64,000 nt of DNA, taken from contig JALHRR010000022.1 of NCBI GenBank assembly GCA_022841345.1, positions 1-64,000 on the forward strand, given 5' to 3'. Source of the DNA: Saprospiraceae bacterium (GTDB lineage: Bacteria; Bacteroidota; Bacteroidia; Chitinophagales; Saprospiraceae). The position numbers were made by a program, and so were the translations under genes. Position 1 is the stretch's first letter. Every line of letters starts with the position of its first letter. Below the pieces are notes generated by a model. It did no database searches, was not told where the DNA came from, and saw only the letters and a list, made by a program, of their open reading frames with translations. Shown here piece by piece: positions 27,939 to 35,795 of the stretch.

Positions 27939-28388
27939 TTACGATAGCAGAATAAATTTGTCTTTATTAGCCTTGATGGATTCTTCATTTTGAATAATCG
28001 ATAATACATCCAGCAATACCTTCTTCAGAACCGAAAAATCAGCAGGCTTGCGAATATAATAATCTGCGCCCATATCGCGAAGTGTGGCTGCAACTACAGG
28101 ATCAAATGAGGTAGAAAAGATGGCAATAGGTATAGCGCTGTATTTGTCGTTTTGTTTGATCTCTTTAAGACACTCCTGTCCATTCTTTCTGGGCATATTG
28201 AGATCCAGAAAAATCAAATGGGGAAGCCTTTTGGTATCTGTCCCGGACAGAAAATCAAATAATTCCACGCCATCATGAACCAGGTTTAGATGGGTGTCTA
28301 AACTAAGCTCCTGTAATGCTTCAGAAAATAACAGACAATCATCATGATCATCGTCAGCCAGTAAGAGTTGGATTGGAGTGATAGGCAT
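27939..28388 (-). CDS. CheY-like response regulator
   Basis: A 149-residue single receiver domain. The acidic pocket is DDDHDD near residues 11-16, the phospho-acceptor Asp is in LDLNMPRKNG (about residue 61), the switch Thr/Ser is in STSFDP, and the Lys is in IRKPADF. There is no output domain, so it acts by protein-protein contact or as a phosphorelay partner of the PAS kinase, which follows after 7 bp. Upstream, CTACTCTTT and AAAGAGTAG near 28420-28465 form a small inverted repeat that might be regulatory. Confidence 0.92.
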   Translation of the reverse strand: MPITPIQLLLADDDHDDCLLFSEALQELSLDTHLNLVHDGVELFDFLSGTDTKRLPHLIFLDLNMPRKNGQECLKEIKQNDKYSAIPIAIFSTSFDPVVAATLRDMGADYYIRKPADFSVLKKVLLDVLSIIQNEESIKANKDKFILLS

Positions 28389-28667
28389 TAAGATGTTATT
28401 GCATGAATGGGGTCAACTTTCGCTACTCTTTAGACTATTTGATTGCAATATACTATGAAAAGAGTAGAGTGATTAAATTATTTTAACAAAAAACATAAAA
28501 ATTACAGCGGCTTTCAATACTTATTTGATCCCGAATCCCGGGTGTATTGCAATTTACTATTCACGGAATTAGAATATGCTGTAAAAGTATTTGATTGTTT
28601 GCTTTACTTAACCTGCAGCAATAACAGTGGGTTGGAATTTGTAAAATATTTGTGTAGCCGGGAGCGG

Positions 28668-29003
28668 TTACAATCTCACCCAGATCAGTTTTTTAGAAAG
28701 AAATCCTTTTCTCATATTGATATGAATTTCATTATCCTTAAGTATGACAGTTGCTGTTGCACTGAGTCCATCTTTTGGTCTGATCATGAGTGCAGTCCAT
28801 TGTTTATCAATAAATTGCAAATTTTCCATGACTACTTTTTGACGCTCAAGGGAGATGCCTTCAAAACCATTATTTTTTCTGCTTATTTCTACAGTAAATC
28901 CATCCTGTGTTCTCCACTTTCCTTCAAAATTGGGACTTTCTTCCTGTGCTATTACCATGCAACTGAATAAACATAATATAAGATGTAATACTACTTTTTC
29001 CAT
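28668..29003 (-). CDS. Small secreted protein, DUF2147-like fragment or lipocalin-like
   Basis: A 111-residue exported protein with a signal peptide (EKVVLHLILCLFSCMVIAQ) and one beta-rich domain: NFEGKWRTQDGFTVEISRKNNGFEGI, then ENLQFIDKQWTALMIRPKDGLSATATVILKDNEIHINM. The opening resembles the start of DUF2147/lipocalin-like proteins, but it is shorter than those families. The start at 29003 (second ATG) begins the signal peptide. An open frame on the plus strand across this locus is a shadow. Function unknown. Confidence 0.55.
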   Translation of the reverse strand: MEKVVLHLILCLFSCMVIAQEESPNFEGKWRTQDGFTVEISRKNNGFEGISLERQKVVMENLQFIDKQWTALMIRPKDGLSATATVILKDNEIHINMRKGFLSKKLIWVRL

Positions 29004-29425
29004 GAGCCTCATTTTAAATCTGAAAAATATATTTCATGCCATACTAATTTAACGTATAGATTAACAGCAAGTTATATTTTTTCTATAATTCTAACGATTC
29101 ATTTTACATTGTCTTTCGTGTTTTTTCTAAGTTTCGCTCTTTAATGGCTTATAATGACTATTCAAGATCTCTTGTACTTTTTAAGGAGAAGACAATCATT
29201 AATCTTCATCCTGGAACATCGGTTTCATTCACCAAAATTTCCTTTCCGGGAAAAATTGCCGGCGGAGTAAATGAAAGGGAAGATACTCATGATTTACTAA
29301 TGGTTATAATGGGAACATAAGGTGCAAAGAATCTTCCTGAAAAACTATTTGGCAGCAATGCTTCCTCCTTGTCGAAGTATATTGATGTTTCACTTTTACT
29401 GGTGCCTTAAGACCTTAGATTCCAT
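29004..29425. other. Gene-free interval with one 58-codon open frame
   Basis: An ATG frame at 29144-29320 encodes a 58-residue peptide containing TIINLHPGTSVSF. This faintly recalls the conserved strand of FecR proteins but is too short and isolated to call a gene; it may be a decayed remnant. Otherwise the stretch is AT-rich without repeats. Confidence 0.3.
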
Positions 29426-29950
29426 CTAAACTTTAATAACTTCAGTTCCGGATATGCTGTCGTGAATTGTCTGTTTACCCTTTTTTGCTAAAAAGAAGAT
29501 AACGAAGGCCATCAAAATGACATTAGATAGATACAATGCAATATTGGGTTCAAATTCAAATTGTCCCATATCCGGTTGAAATCCACCTGTTTTATAAACA
29601 GGCAATAATCCCAAGTGGGCAATCTCCCAGGGCAACAGCTTTATACCAGTTCTGAGCATAGATTCTTTACTGCTTATTTTGGCACCAATCCCAGATTGAA
29701 CTTTCAGGCTCATTAGTCTCTTTCCCAGTGTGGCTTGTTTCTCTGACTTTTCTGTAAAAATGAAATAAGCCCAGAGCGGAAATGAAACAGTCATCATTAT
29801 CCAAAAATATATTGCAGAAGGTGCTTTAAAATATTTGAATGGAGCTCCGTCAAGAAAATGATAAGCCAATACCTGAGGAATAATACATATACACCAAAGC
29901 ATCACAAAATCAATAAAATAGGCAATTGGCCGGGCAAGCAGTGAGGACAA
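29426..29950 (-). CDS. RDD-family membrane protein
   Basis: A 174-residue protein with the RDD signature: R near the N terminus (LLARPIAYFIDFVMLW), the D in the first helix, and the conserved ATLGKRLMSLKV segment between helices. TM helices are about residues 10-30, 45-65 and 138-158. RDD proteins are poorly understood; some have been linked to ion transport. It lies 11 bp after the DUF6265 gene and is probably co-transcribed with it. Confidence 0.82.
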   Translation of the reverse strand: MSSLLARPIAYFIDFVMLWCICIIPQVLAYHFLDGAPFKYFKAPSAIYFWIMMTVSFPLWAYFIFTEKSEKQATLGKRLMSLKVQSGIGAKISSKESMLRTGIKLLPWEIAHLGLLPVYKTGGFQPDMGQFEFEPNIALYLSNVILMAFVIFFLAKKGKQTIHDSISGTEVIKV

Positions 29951-29961
29951 TACAGGATATT

Positions 29962-30426
29962 TTACTCTAAGGAGAAATCAAAATTCATCTTGGCAAATTT
30001 AGCATTTTTTTCACCTTCTATGCTTGCAAATAATTGAGTTTTAATTCTTCGGTAAGAAATCCTTTGAGGAAAGTCATGTTCAGGATTTTCAGAGATAAAT
30101 TCAGTACCTTTTATGTAAATCACTTTGAAGGATATGGCTTTACCTTCATTTTGTGTGGCAACTGTAGGAGTATAATACCAATCCCCATTTCTGAAACTCA
30201 GTTCTATACTTTCTTGTGGGATAGTATCTGTCCCGTTCCTGATAAAAACACTCCTTCCTGTAAGAGTGCTGTCATTCAGAATTTTCCAGTCTTCCTGAAT
30301 AACTCCATTGCCGGTTTTGATTTTCCAGGTTCCTGTCATCCAATTCATTTGTTCTGATTTCTGAGCAAAAACATTGAAAACTGTCAGTAACAAAATGCCG
30401 GTTTGAAATGCTAATTTGTAGTTCAT
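29962..30426 (-). CDS. Secreted DUF6265-family protein
   Basis: A 154-residue exported protein with a signal peptide (cleaved near VFAQ) and the DUF6265 hallmarks: WMTGTWKIKTGNGVIQEDWKI near the mature N terminus and the late motif ENPEHDFPQRISY. The family is lipocalin-like in predicted shape and of unknown function. It starts 1 bp after the stop of the VOC-domain gene, so the two are co-transcribed. Confidence 0.8.
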   Translation of the reverse strand: MNYKLAFQTGILLLTVFNVFAQKSEQMNWMTGTWKIKTGNGVIQEDWKILNDSTLTGRSVFIRNGTDTIPQESIELSFRNGDWYYTPTVATQNEGKAISFKVIYIKGTEFISENPEHDFPQRISYRRIKTQLFASIEGEKNAKFAKMNFDFSLE

Positions 30427-30427
30427 A

Positions 30428-30796
30428 TCAATTCATTGAATGTAATGCAATTTTGTTTCCTTCTGAGTCCAGAAACAAGGCGAAATATCCCATGTCGGGA
30501 CTTATTTGGGTCTTGGGCATAATGATTGTTCCATTGATAGATTCTATTCTGGTCAGGACTACCTGAAGGTCATCCCCCCCGTTGAGGTACACCAGAATAC
30601 CTGAGGTTGACGGAGAATAATCCTCTCCCTGCACGATAGCACCGCTCACATTTTGCCCGTCTGATGGAAACATTCCCATCCTGCTGCCAAACATTGCGAG
30701 TTCGCTAATTTCAATTTGAAGAATGGATTTGTAAAAATTCAGCGCTCTGTCAAAATCTGACGCCGGTATTTCAAACCAGTTAATTAAATTTTTCAT
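30428..30796 (-). CDS. VOC-superfamily (glyoxalase-like) protein
   Basis: A 122-residue protein with a single vicinal-oxygen-chelate repeat pair: NLINWFEIPASDFDRALNFYKSIL at the N terminus and GYFALFLDSEGNKIALHS at the C terminus. Single-domain members usually dimerise to build the metal site. The second ATG is used as start because it begins the family motif directly. It sits between an AraC regulator and DUF6265; substrate unknown. Confidence 0.82.
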   Translation of the reverse strand: MKNLINWFEIPASDFDRALNFYKSILQIEISELAMFGSRMGMFPSDGQNVSGAIVQGEDYSPSTSGILVYLNGGDDLQVVLTRIESINGTIIMPKTQISPDMGYFALFLDSEGNKIALHSMN

Positions 30797-30864
30797 GATT
30801 GTCATTTTTTTATTGCTGCAAAAATGAACAATCCGTTATTCCTGAAATTGTAAAAATGCGACAC

Positions 30865-31680
30865 TTACTCAGAACCTATAAAAAAGGCTGACATTCTGAG
30901 ATTCGTTGCATAAAATTGTTTTGGACTGATGCCGGTAAACTCTTTAAAATCTTTGATAAAATGGGCCTGATCGTAATAGCCATTTTGATATGCCAGATTG
31001 GTAAGACTTGTAAAATGAGGTCCATCCATCATTTTGAGTGTGCTCTGTAATCTGATGATTTTAGCTAGCTGTTTTGGACTCAATCCAATGGCGGAAGAAA
31101 ATTTTCGTTCCAATTTTCTGCGATTTAACCGGAGCTGTTCACTGAGCTCATCCACACTCAATTGCCCTCTGGATTTCATTAAAATCTCTACACTTTCTTT
31201 TGCAATCCTATAGCTCAGATCAGGCGTCTGGAGTTTTTCCAGCAGAAACTTTTCCACCTTCAAAATCCTGGACGCTGTACTGTCACTTTCTAAAATTTCT
31301 TTTTCAAAATGTGAACTCTCCTGTCCGAAAATCTCTGCCAGCGGGACTGCCCGGTTCTCCATATTTTCCAGTGGAATTGTCGTGAATGGCAAGAATCCAT
31401 TTGGTTGAAATCGAACAGAGAATATGCCTGTAATTCCTGAAGGTTCAATTTCAAGCGTGTTGGTAATTTGACCAAAAACAAAACACCGTGGTTGTTGTAT
31501 TTTTTTGTTAGAATCTAAATATTGAAAGTAATGATCCCCATAATGAAAAATCATTTCCATGCATCCATCCGGAACGATGGTTTGTTTTTCGGCTATTTTC
31601 TCAGCAGGTAAGTCCAGGGTCCAGTAGCACTTGATAAATGGCTCAAGATCCGTGCCCGGATTGAAACTTTCATAACTCAT
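30865..31680 (-). CDS. AraC-family transcriptional regulator
   Basis: A 271-residue regulator with an N-terminal DUF6597-like sensory domain (SFNPGTDLEPFIKCYWTL ... VPDGCMEMIFHYGD) and a C-terminal two-helix-turn-helix AraC domain (about residues 165-260), including LRLNRRKLERKFSSAIGLSPKQLAKIIR and LAYQNGYYDQAHFIKDFKEFTGISPKQF. It probably controls the adjacent VOC/DUF6265/RDD genes, from which it is separated by 68 bp. The inducer is not evident. Confidence 0.88.
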   Translation of the reverse strand: MSYESFNPGTDLEPFIKCYWTLDLPAEKIAEKQTIVPDGCMEMIFHYGDHYFQYLDSNKKIQQPRCFVFGQITNTLEIEPSGITGIFSVRFQPNGFLPFTTIPLENMENRAVPLAEIFGQESSHFEKEILESDSTASRILKVEKFLLEKLQTPDLSYRIAKESVEILMKSRGQLSVDELSEQLRLNRRKLERKFSSAIGLSPKQLAKIIRLQSTLKMMDGPHFTSLTNLAYQNGYYDQAHFIKDFKEFTGISPKQFYATNLRMSAFFIGSE

Positions 31681-31760
31681 TAGAGATAGCTTTTGAAGAT
31701 TGTATATTTATAGGCTAAAGTTATTGTTTTGAGCTGGTAGCATTCAATATTCATTAATAA

Positions 31761-32639
31761 TCAAACTCCACTCAACCCAAACAAAATATACTCAGCAAAA
31801 AACAGCGCCCAAATAAATAAATAATACTTTTTAATTTCCTTGTTTTTATTTGGGCTTGTCCTGCGCCACATGAGCAGCAATGCAGCTACCATGATGGAAT
31901 GACCTGTGATCAGCAAGAGCGCATTTCCTGAAATGGGCTGAAAAATTTCAATCATTATAACTGAAATGAGCGTAACGAATAAAATCATATTTCCCCATCG
32001 AAATACCTGATCAGCACCGTAGCTGAGTGATAGTGTTTTGATGGCATGTTTCTGATCACCTGCCATATCCGGAATGTCTTTGAACCAGGCAATGACAATA
32101 CTGTAAACAAATATCACTCCTGTCAATAACCAGATAACAGCGGGAAGATTCGCAGCACCCTGAACTTTCTCTGAAAAATGTAAGTAGATGAGAAGATTGA
32201 CTACTAATCCCCGTATTGCAATAATGCAAAATGCAGCCCAAAAATGGAATCGCTTTAACCTGAAAGGGGGAAGAGAGTAAAGCGTCCCAATTAAAATGCT
32301 AATCAACAATGTACCCAGCAAAAAACCACCTGCTATCATTCCAAGAATAATGGACAAGATTACAGAAATACTAATAATTGCAATAGCAGCAGATTTGGAA
32401 TATGCTCCCGATGCGAGTGGTAAATGAGGTTTATTGACTTTGTCGATTTCAATATCTGTCAATTGGTTCAATCCAACAATGAAAATATTCGCACCCAGAC
32501 AGGCAATAATTGCAGTCAACCATATACAGATCTCATTCATTCCACCACCTGCAAGTAAGTAAATGGAACTGATACTCAGCACAGTTCCGATCACGGTGTG
32601 CGGTCTGGAAAATCTTATAAAGTGGAGAATTGGATTCAT
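31761..32639 (-). CDS. UbiA prenyltransferase, homogentisate phytyl/geranylgeranyl transferase-like
   Basis: A 292-residue integral membrane prenyltransferase of the UbiA superfamily that attaches an isoprenoid tail to an aromatic head group. The first Asp-rich motif, NQLTDIEIDKVNKP, starts at residue 58, and the second, KDIPDMAGD, is at 187-195. The opening FSRPHTVIGTVLSISSIYLL and the extended first motif match plant and cyanobacterial homogentisate phytyltransferase (VTE2/HPT) more closely than MenA or UbiA. About eight to nine TM helices are visible. The ATG overlaps the stop of the upstream methyltransferase (ATGA), and it is the last gene of the five-gene cluster. Substrate assignment is inference from motif and context; a chlorophyll-synthase-like role is unlikely. 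Confidence 0.82.
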   Translation of the reverse strand: MNPILHFIRFSRPHTVIGTVLSISSIYLLAGGGMNEICIWLTAIIACLGANIFIVGLNQLTDIEIDKVNKPHLPLASGAYSKSAAIAIISISVILSIILGMIAGGFLLGTLLISILIGTLYSLPPFRLKRFHFWAAFCIIAIRGLVVNLLIYLHFSEKVQGAANLPAVIWLLTGVIFVYSIVIAWFKDIPDMAGDQKHAIKTLSLSYGADQVFRWGNMILFVTLISVIMIEIFQPISGNALLLITGHSIMVAALLLMWRRTSPNKNKEIKKYYLFIWALFFAEYILFGLSGV

Positions 32640-33469
32640 TTATGCCCCTGTAATACTCCAAATTTAATCAATCCCATCCGATATCCTCTTTGCATATATT
32701 GCATTGCCCATGCACCTTTAATAGTGCCCCAGCCTGAACGAACAAGCCCCTGAATACTTTTAACCGTCAATGCAGATCTTATCACAGCTCCCCAGAATGG
32801 CTCAACAGACGGACTCCAGTCAGCCGTTTGTACCTCATTGAAACCAGCTTTATCAGCAAGCAATGCTAATTCACTTATACTGACCATTGGAGGCAAATGA
32901 TAATGCTTGGAAACTTTTTCTAATAAACTCTTTTCTGTTTTTGTGTATCCTGCCCCCTCATCACGAACACACCAGGTAGCCATGATCAGTCTGCCACCCG
33001 GTACCAATGAATCAAAACACAATTGAAGCAGACCGGCTTTGTCAGCAATATGTTCGGCGCTTTCCATGGACCAAACCAGATCGTATTGCGAAGCCCTTTC
33101 AAGTGTCATCATATCCTGCACATTGATTTTAACTTTTTCCTGAAGATTTTGGTTAATGTTGTAAGTCTCAGCAATAGATGCCTGAACAGGGGACAGCGTC
33201 ACTCCTTTTGCATTTGCACCAAAGGTCTTTGCAATAAATCTGGAGCTGCCGCCTACACCGCAGCCCAGATCCAGCATTTTATTTACCTCTTTGATATTTG
33301 CCCAGTTCAGCAATTCTCTGATCATGTCTTCCTGTGCCTTCAAACGATCTTTTTTAATATTTCCATCAGGTCCATAGTGACCATGATGCATGTGCTCTCC
33401 CCATCTTTCGATCCAAAGCTCAGATGAATCATCATAAAAAGTTTTGATTTTTTCATTCAGTTGGGACAT
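32636..33469 (-). CDS. Gamma-tocopherol methyltransferase-like SAM methyltransferase (VTE4 type)
   Basis: A 277-residue class I methyltransferase. Motif I is MLDLGCGVGGSSRF at 65-78. Segments that I recognise from plant gamma-tocopherol methyltransferase are FYDDSSELWIERWGEHMHHG, GVTLSPVQA, DLVWSMESAEH, the WC.R motif in ATWCVRDE and the C-terminal ADWSPSVEPFWGAVIRSALT plus GYRMGLIKFGVLQ. The plant enzyme methylates the chromanol ring of tocopherols; here the acceptor could be a prenyl-benzoquinol instead. No plastid transit peptide is present, as expected in bacteria. It starts 1 bp after the VTE3-type gene and overlaps the prenyltransferase start by 4 bp. Confidence 0.83.
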   Translation of the reverse strand: MSQLNEKIKTFYDDSSELWIERWGEHMHHGHYGPDGNIKKDRLKAQEDMIRELLNWANIKEVNKMLDLGCGVGGSSRFIAKTFGANAKGVTLSPVQASIAETYNINQNLQEKVKINVQDMMTLERASQYDLVWSMESAEHIADKAGLLQLCFDSLVPGGRLIMATWCVRDEGAGYTKTEKSLLEKVSKHYHLPPMVSISELALLADKAGFNEVQTADWSPSVEPFWGAVIRSALTVKSIQGLVRSGWGTIKGAWAMQYMQRGYRMGLIKFGVLQGHK

Positions 33470-33470
33470 C

Positions 33471-34391
33471 TCAGAACACTATTTTGTAAATAATAAAAAC
33501 CAGCAGCAGACCTATGATCACTAAAACTGAAATCTGATATCCATTGAGCTTTTCTCTTTGATCTTTCGGAATGTGATGTTGCTTTCCAATGGCAAATAAG
33601 TAACCGATTAAGGCTCCCGGGATAAAGAAAAAGCCTGCCAGTGAACCGATAATCACTCTAAAGAATAATTGAACTTTTCTGCCAAAACTCATGGTTGGTT
33701 TCGTTTCCATTCCGGTGGGAGAGGAGAGCGGCTGCCAGCCCGGGGAAACACCCGGATTTGGTTTTCTACCGGAGATACCAATACCGTATTTCTCACGACC
33801 GGGAATCCAGTGTGGTGCTGTGTATACATGTTGTATGTCTACAAATCCTGCTCCTTTCATCCATTGAAAGTATTCTTCTTCTTTTGGAAAAAGCATCCAT
33901 GTATTGGCAAGGAATTTTGCGATTGGGCCTTTGGGCTCTATTGGGCCGACCATGAGGGCTATTCCACCCGGTTTGATCACTCTGTAAGCTTCCATCAGAC
34001 CCTGTTGTGGATTGGGCCAGTATTCTATACTCCCGGTGGAGGTATATCTGTCAAAACTGTCTGTTTCGGCCGGAATATTTTCAGCATCACCCAGAAGAAA
34101 AGTGCAATGCTGAAGTACTGCTTTCTTTTTGGCTCTTGCGAGTTGATGGGGACTTTGATCTACACAAGTCACCTGTGATGCAGGAATTTGATTTACAATA
34201 CCCTCTGTGTTAAATCCTGTCCCGGAACCCACATCGATGACACTTAAATTTGGATGGTTAAGCTTTGCCAGTGCAAGGCATTCATCCCGCATTCTGGCTG
34301 TCCAGAATAATGGATTCACCAACTTGTCATAGAAGTTGGACAGGAATCTGTAAAACCACCAGGCTTCTTCTTTATGTTGTACTAATCTCAC
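33471..34391 (-). CDS. 2-methyl-6-prenyl-1,4-benzoquinol methyltransferase (VTE3 type), membrane-anchored
   Basis: A 306-residue methyltransferase closely resembling plant VTE3 (MPBQ/MSBQ methyltransferase) along its length: QHKEEAWWFYRFLSNFYD at 5-22, motif I VIDVGSGTGF at 51-60, VDQSPHQLARAKKK at 77-90, GDAENIP, GSIEYWPNPQ and TWMLFPKEEEY. Like VTE3 it ends in hydrophobic helices (two here, about 235-260 and 285-306) that should anchor it in the membrane. The start is GTG, overlapping the ferredoxin stop as GTGA; the longer open frame upstream is just ferredoxin DNA in another register. The expected reaction is C-methylation of the freshly prenylated benzoquinol. Confidence 0.87.
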   Translation of the reverse strand: MRLVQHKEEAWWFYRFLSNFYDKLVNPLFWTARMRDECLALAKLNHPNLSVIDVGSGTGFNTEGIVNQIPASQVTCVDQSPHQLARAKKKAVLQHCTFLLGDAENIPAETDSFDRYTSTGSIEYWPNPQQGLMEAYRVIKPGGIALMVGPIEPKGPIAKFLANTWMLFPKEEEYFQWMKGAGFVDIQHVYTAPHWIPGREKYGIGISGRKPNPGVSPGWQPLSSPTGMETKPTMSFGRKVQLFFRVIIGSLAGFFFIPGALIGYLFAIGKQHHIPKDQREKLNGYQISVLVIIGLLLVFIIYKIVF

Positions 34392-34624
34392 GCTTGTTCC
34401 GGTTGAAGTGAAGGAATGAATGAACTCACTTTTGTATGATGGATGGCAGAAACAGGGCAAATATTTTCACATATCATACAAGCAATATCACAAGGTCTGT
34501 CTATTGCAATGGTATCAAAATGACTGATGAAACTTTTTTCCTGAGGACAGATGGCTACACAGACTCCACACTGAATGCAGGCATTCCATGAGATTGAAAA
34601 TAAAACCGGTTCTGATTTTGCCAT
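34388..34624 (-). CDS. 2[4Fe-4S] ferredoxin
   Basis: A 78-residue dicluster ferredoxin with Cys16, 19, 22 and 26 (CIQCGVCVAICP) and Cys45, 49, 52 and 56 (CDIACMICENICP). The second set has CxxxCxxCxxxCP rather than the usual CxxCxxCxxxCP spacing. It starts 1 bp after the reductase stop and its own stop overlaps the GTG of the methyltransferase gene, so it is tightly embedded. In Methanosarcina a ferredoxin gene next to geranylgeranyl reductase supplies its electrons; the same pairing here suggests that role. Confidence 0.88.
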   Translation of the reverse strand: MAKSEPVLFSISWNACIQCGVCVAICPQEKSFISHFDTIAIDRPCDIACMICENICPVSAIHHTKVSSFIPSLQPEQA

Positions 34625-34625
34625 T

Positions 34626-35795
34626 TTATATCTTTTTAAATGGGGAATTGGGACTGAAATATTCAGACATCGTTTTGTACAATGCCAGATCTCTTTCTTC
34701 TATATTTTCCATTCTGAAAATCTTAGATTTGATTTCATACAGCTCCCACATTTTTTTTCCATTTGCTTCCATCCACAAGTCCTGATATTGACTCATACTT
34801 TGAGCGGAATGATCATTACTTGTCTGAAGATGTCCTGCCAAAAATTGCCCGGCAATTCTGCCTGCAGTGAGTGCTGTATGGATACCCCCACCTGTGATTG
34901 GATTCACTTGTCTTGCTGCATCTCCCACCAAAATCAGATTATCTGCATACTGAGTTCGAAGTGGATGAGACAATGGTACGCCGCCACCCTGTACTTCCAA
35001 AATCTTTGCATTTTTAAACCTTTCTTTCATGAAGGATTTCTTCAAAAAATAATCTAAATGTTGTTGTGCATTTCTTTGAGTCATGGAGCAGATTACTCCT
35101 AATCCGATTTCTGTATATCCATGTCCTTTGGGAAATACCCATGCATATCCTCCCGGAGCCCATTCATGTCCGGTTATAATTTCAAGTAAGCCGTCTGCTT
35201 CTACGCCATCCGTTACAAACTGGAGGCAGCTTGCAAGTTCTGTGAATTTGATATGAGTCTGAAGGCCGGCCCATTTTCCGACCTGAGATTGAAGCCCATC
35301 TGCTGCCACCACAACAGAGCAGCGTATTTCCATTTCATCATTATAATGCCGGACTTTCAAAACTGCCTTCCCATTTTCAACATACATATCCACTGCTTCA
35401 GCCTTGAGCAATACTTCTGTTCCCTGCCGTTCAGCCTGCGTCATCAGATACCGGTCAAAGCGTCTTCTGTCCACTACATAACCCAAAGGGACTTTGTTTT
35501 CTTCTGGTCCATATTCATAAGGTTTCAGTAAGCGGTAGTCCATTTTGATCTTCTCTCCATTGCTATGATAAATGGCAAATCCATATATAGGTTCCTGTAT
35601 AAATTCCCCGCTGATGATTACTTCATTCTCCAGCAGTGCGTGGCGGCTGACAGCCCCTGAGCATTGGACCGGAGCTCCCAATTCTTGTTTTTTGTCTAGT
35701 AGGAGCACACGAAGTCCTGCTTCAGAAGCAAATTTCGCTGTAGTTGCACCGCCGGGTCCTGATCCCACGATTACAACATCATAATCTGCTTTCAT
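34626..35795 (-). CDS. Geranylgeranyl reductase-family FAD oxidoreductase
   Basis: A 389-residue flavoprotein of the GGR/ChlP family that saturates isoprenoid double bonds. It shows the FAD dinucleotide motif GSGPGG at 11-16, the PVQCSG motif near 42-47 (a Cys at this place is typical of archaeal GGRs), AWVFPKG in the substrate region and GDAARQVNPITGGGIHTAL near 280-300 for FAD. It is the first gene of the cluster, followed after 1 bp by the ferredoxin. The likely job is reduction of a geranylgeranyl chain or tail to phytyl or a partly saturated tail for the downstream prenyltransferase. Related flavoenzymes include digeranylgeranylglycerophospholipid reductases, so lipid reduction is an alternative. 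Confidence 0.87.
   Translation of the reverse strand: MKADYDVVIVGSGPGGATTAKFASEAGLRVLLLDKKQELGAPVQCSGAVSRHALLENEVIISGEFIQEPIYGFAIYHSNGEKIKMDYRLLKPYEYGPEENKVPLGYVVDRRRFDRYLMTQAERQGTEVLLKAEAVDMYVENGKAVLKVRHYNDEMEIRCSVVVAADGLQSQVGKWAGLQTHIKFTELASCLQFVTDGVEADGLLEIITGHEWAPGGYAWVFPKGHGYTEIGLGVICSMTQRNAQQHLDYFLKKSFMKERFKNAKILEVQGGGVPLSHPLRTQYADNLILVGDAARQVNPITGGGIHTALTAGRIAGQFLAGHLQTSNDHSAQSMSQYQDLWMEANGKKMWELYEIKSKIFRMENIEERDLALYKTMSEYFSPNSPFKKI

Noticed and set aside
28542-28970. A 142-codon plus-strand frame.
   Set aside because: It overlaps the small secreted protein on the other strand, which has a clear signal peptide; this frame has no protein-like pattern.
29144-29320. A 58-codon frame with a FecR-like TIINLHPGTSVSF stretch.
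   Set aside because: Too short, isolated and without a sigma factor partner nearby. Similarity to one strand is not enough.
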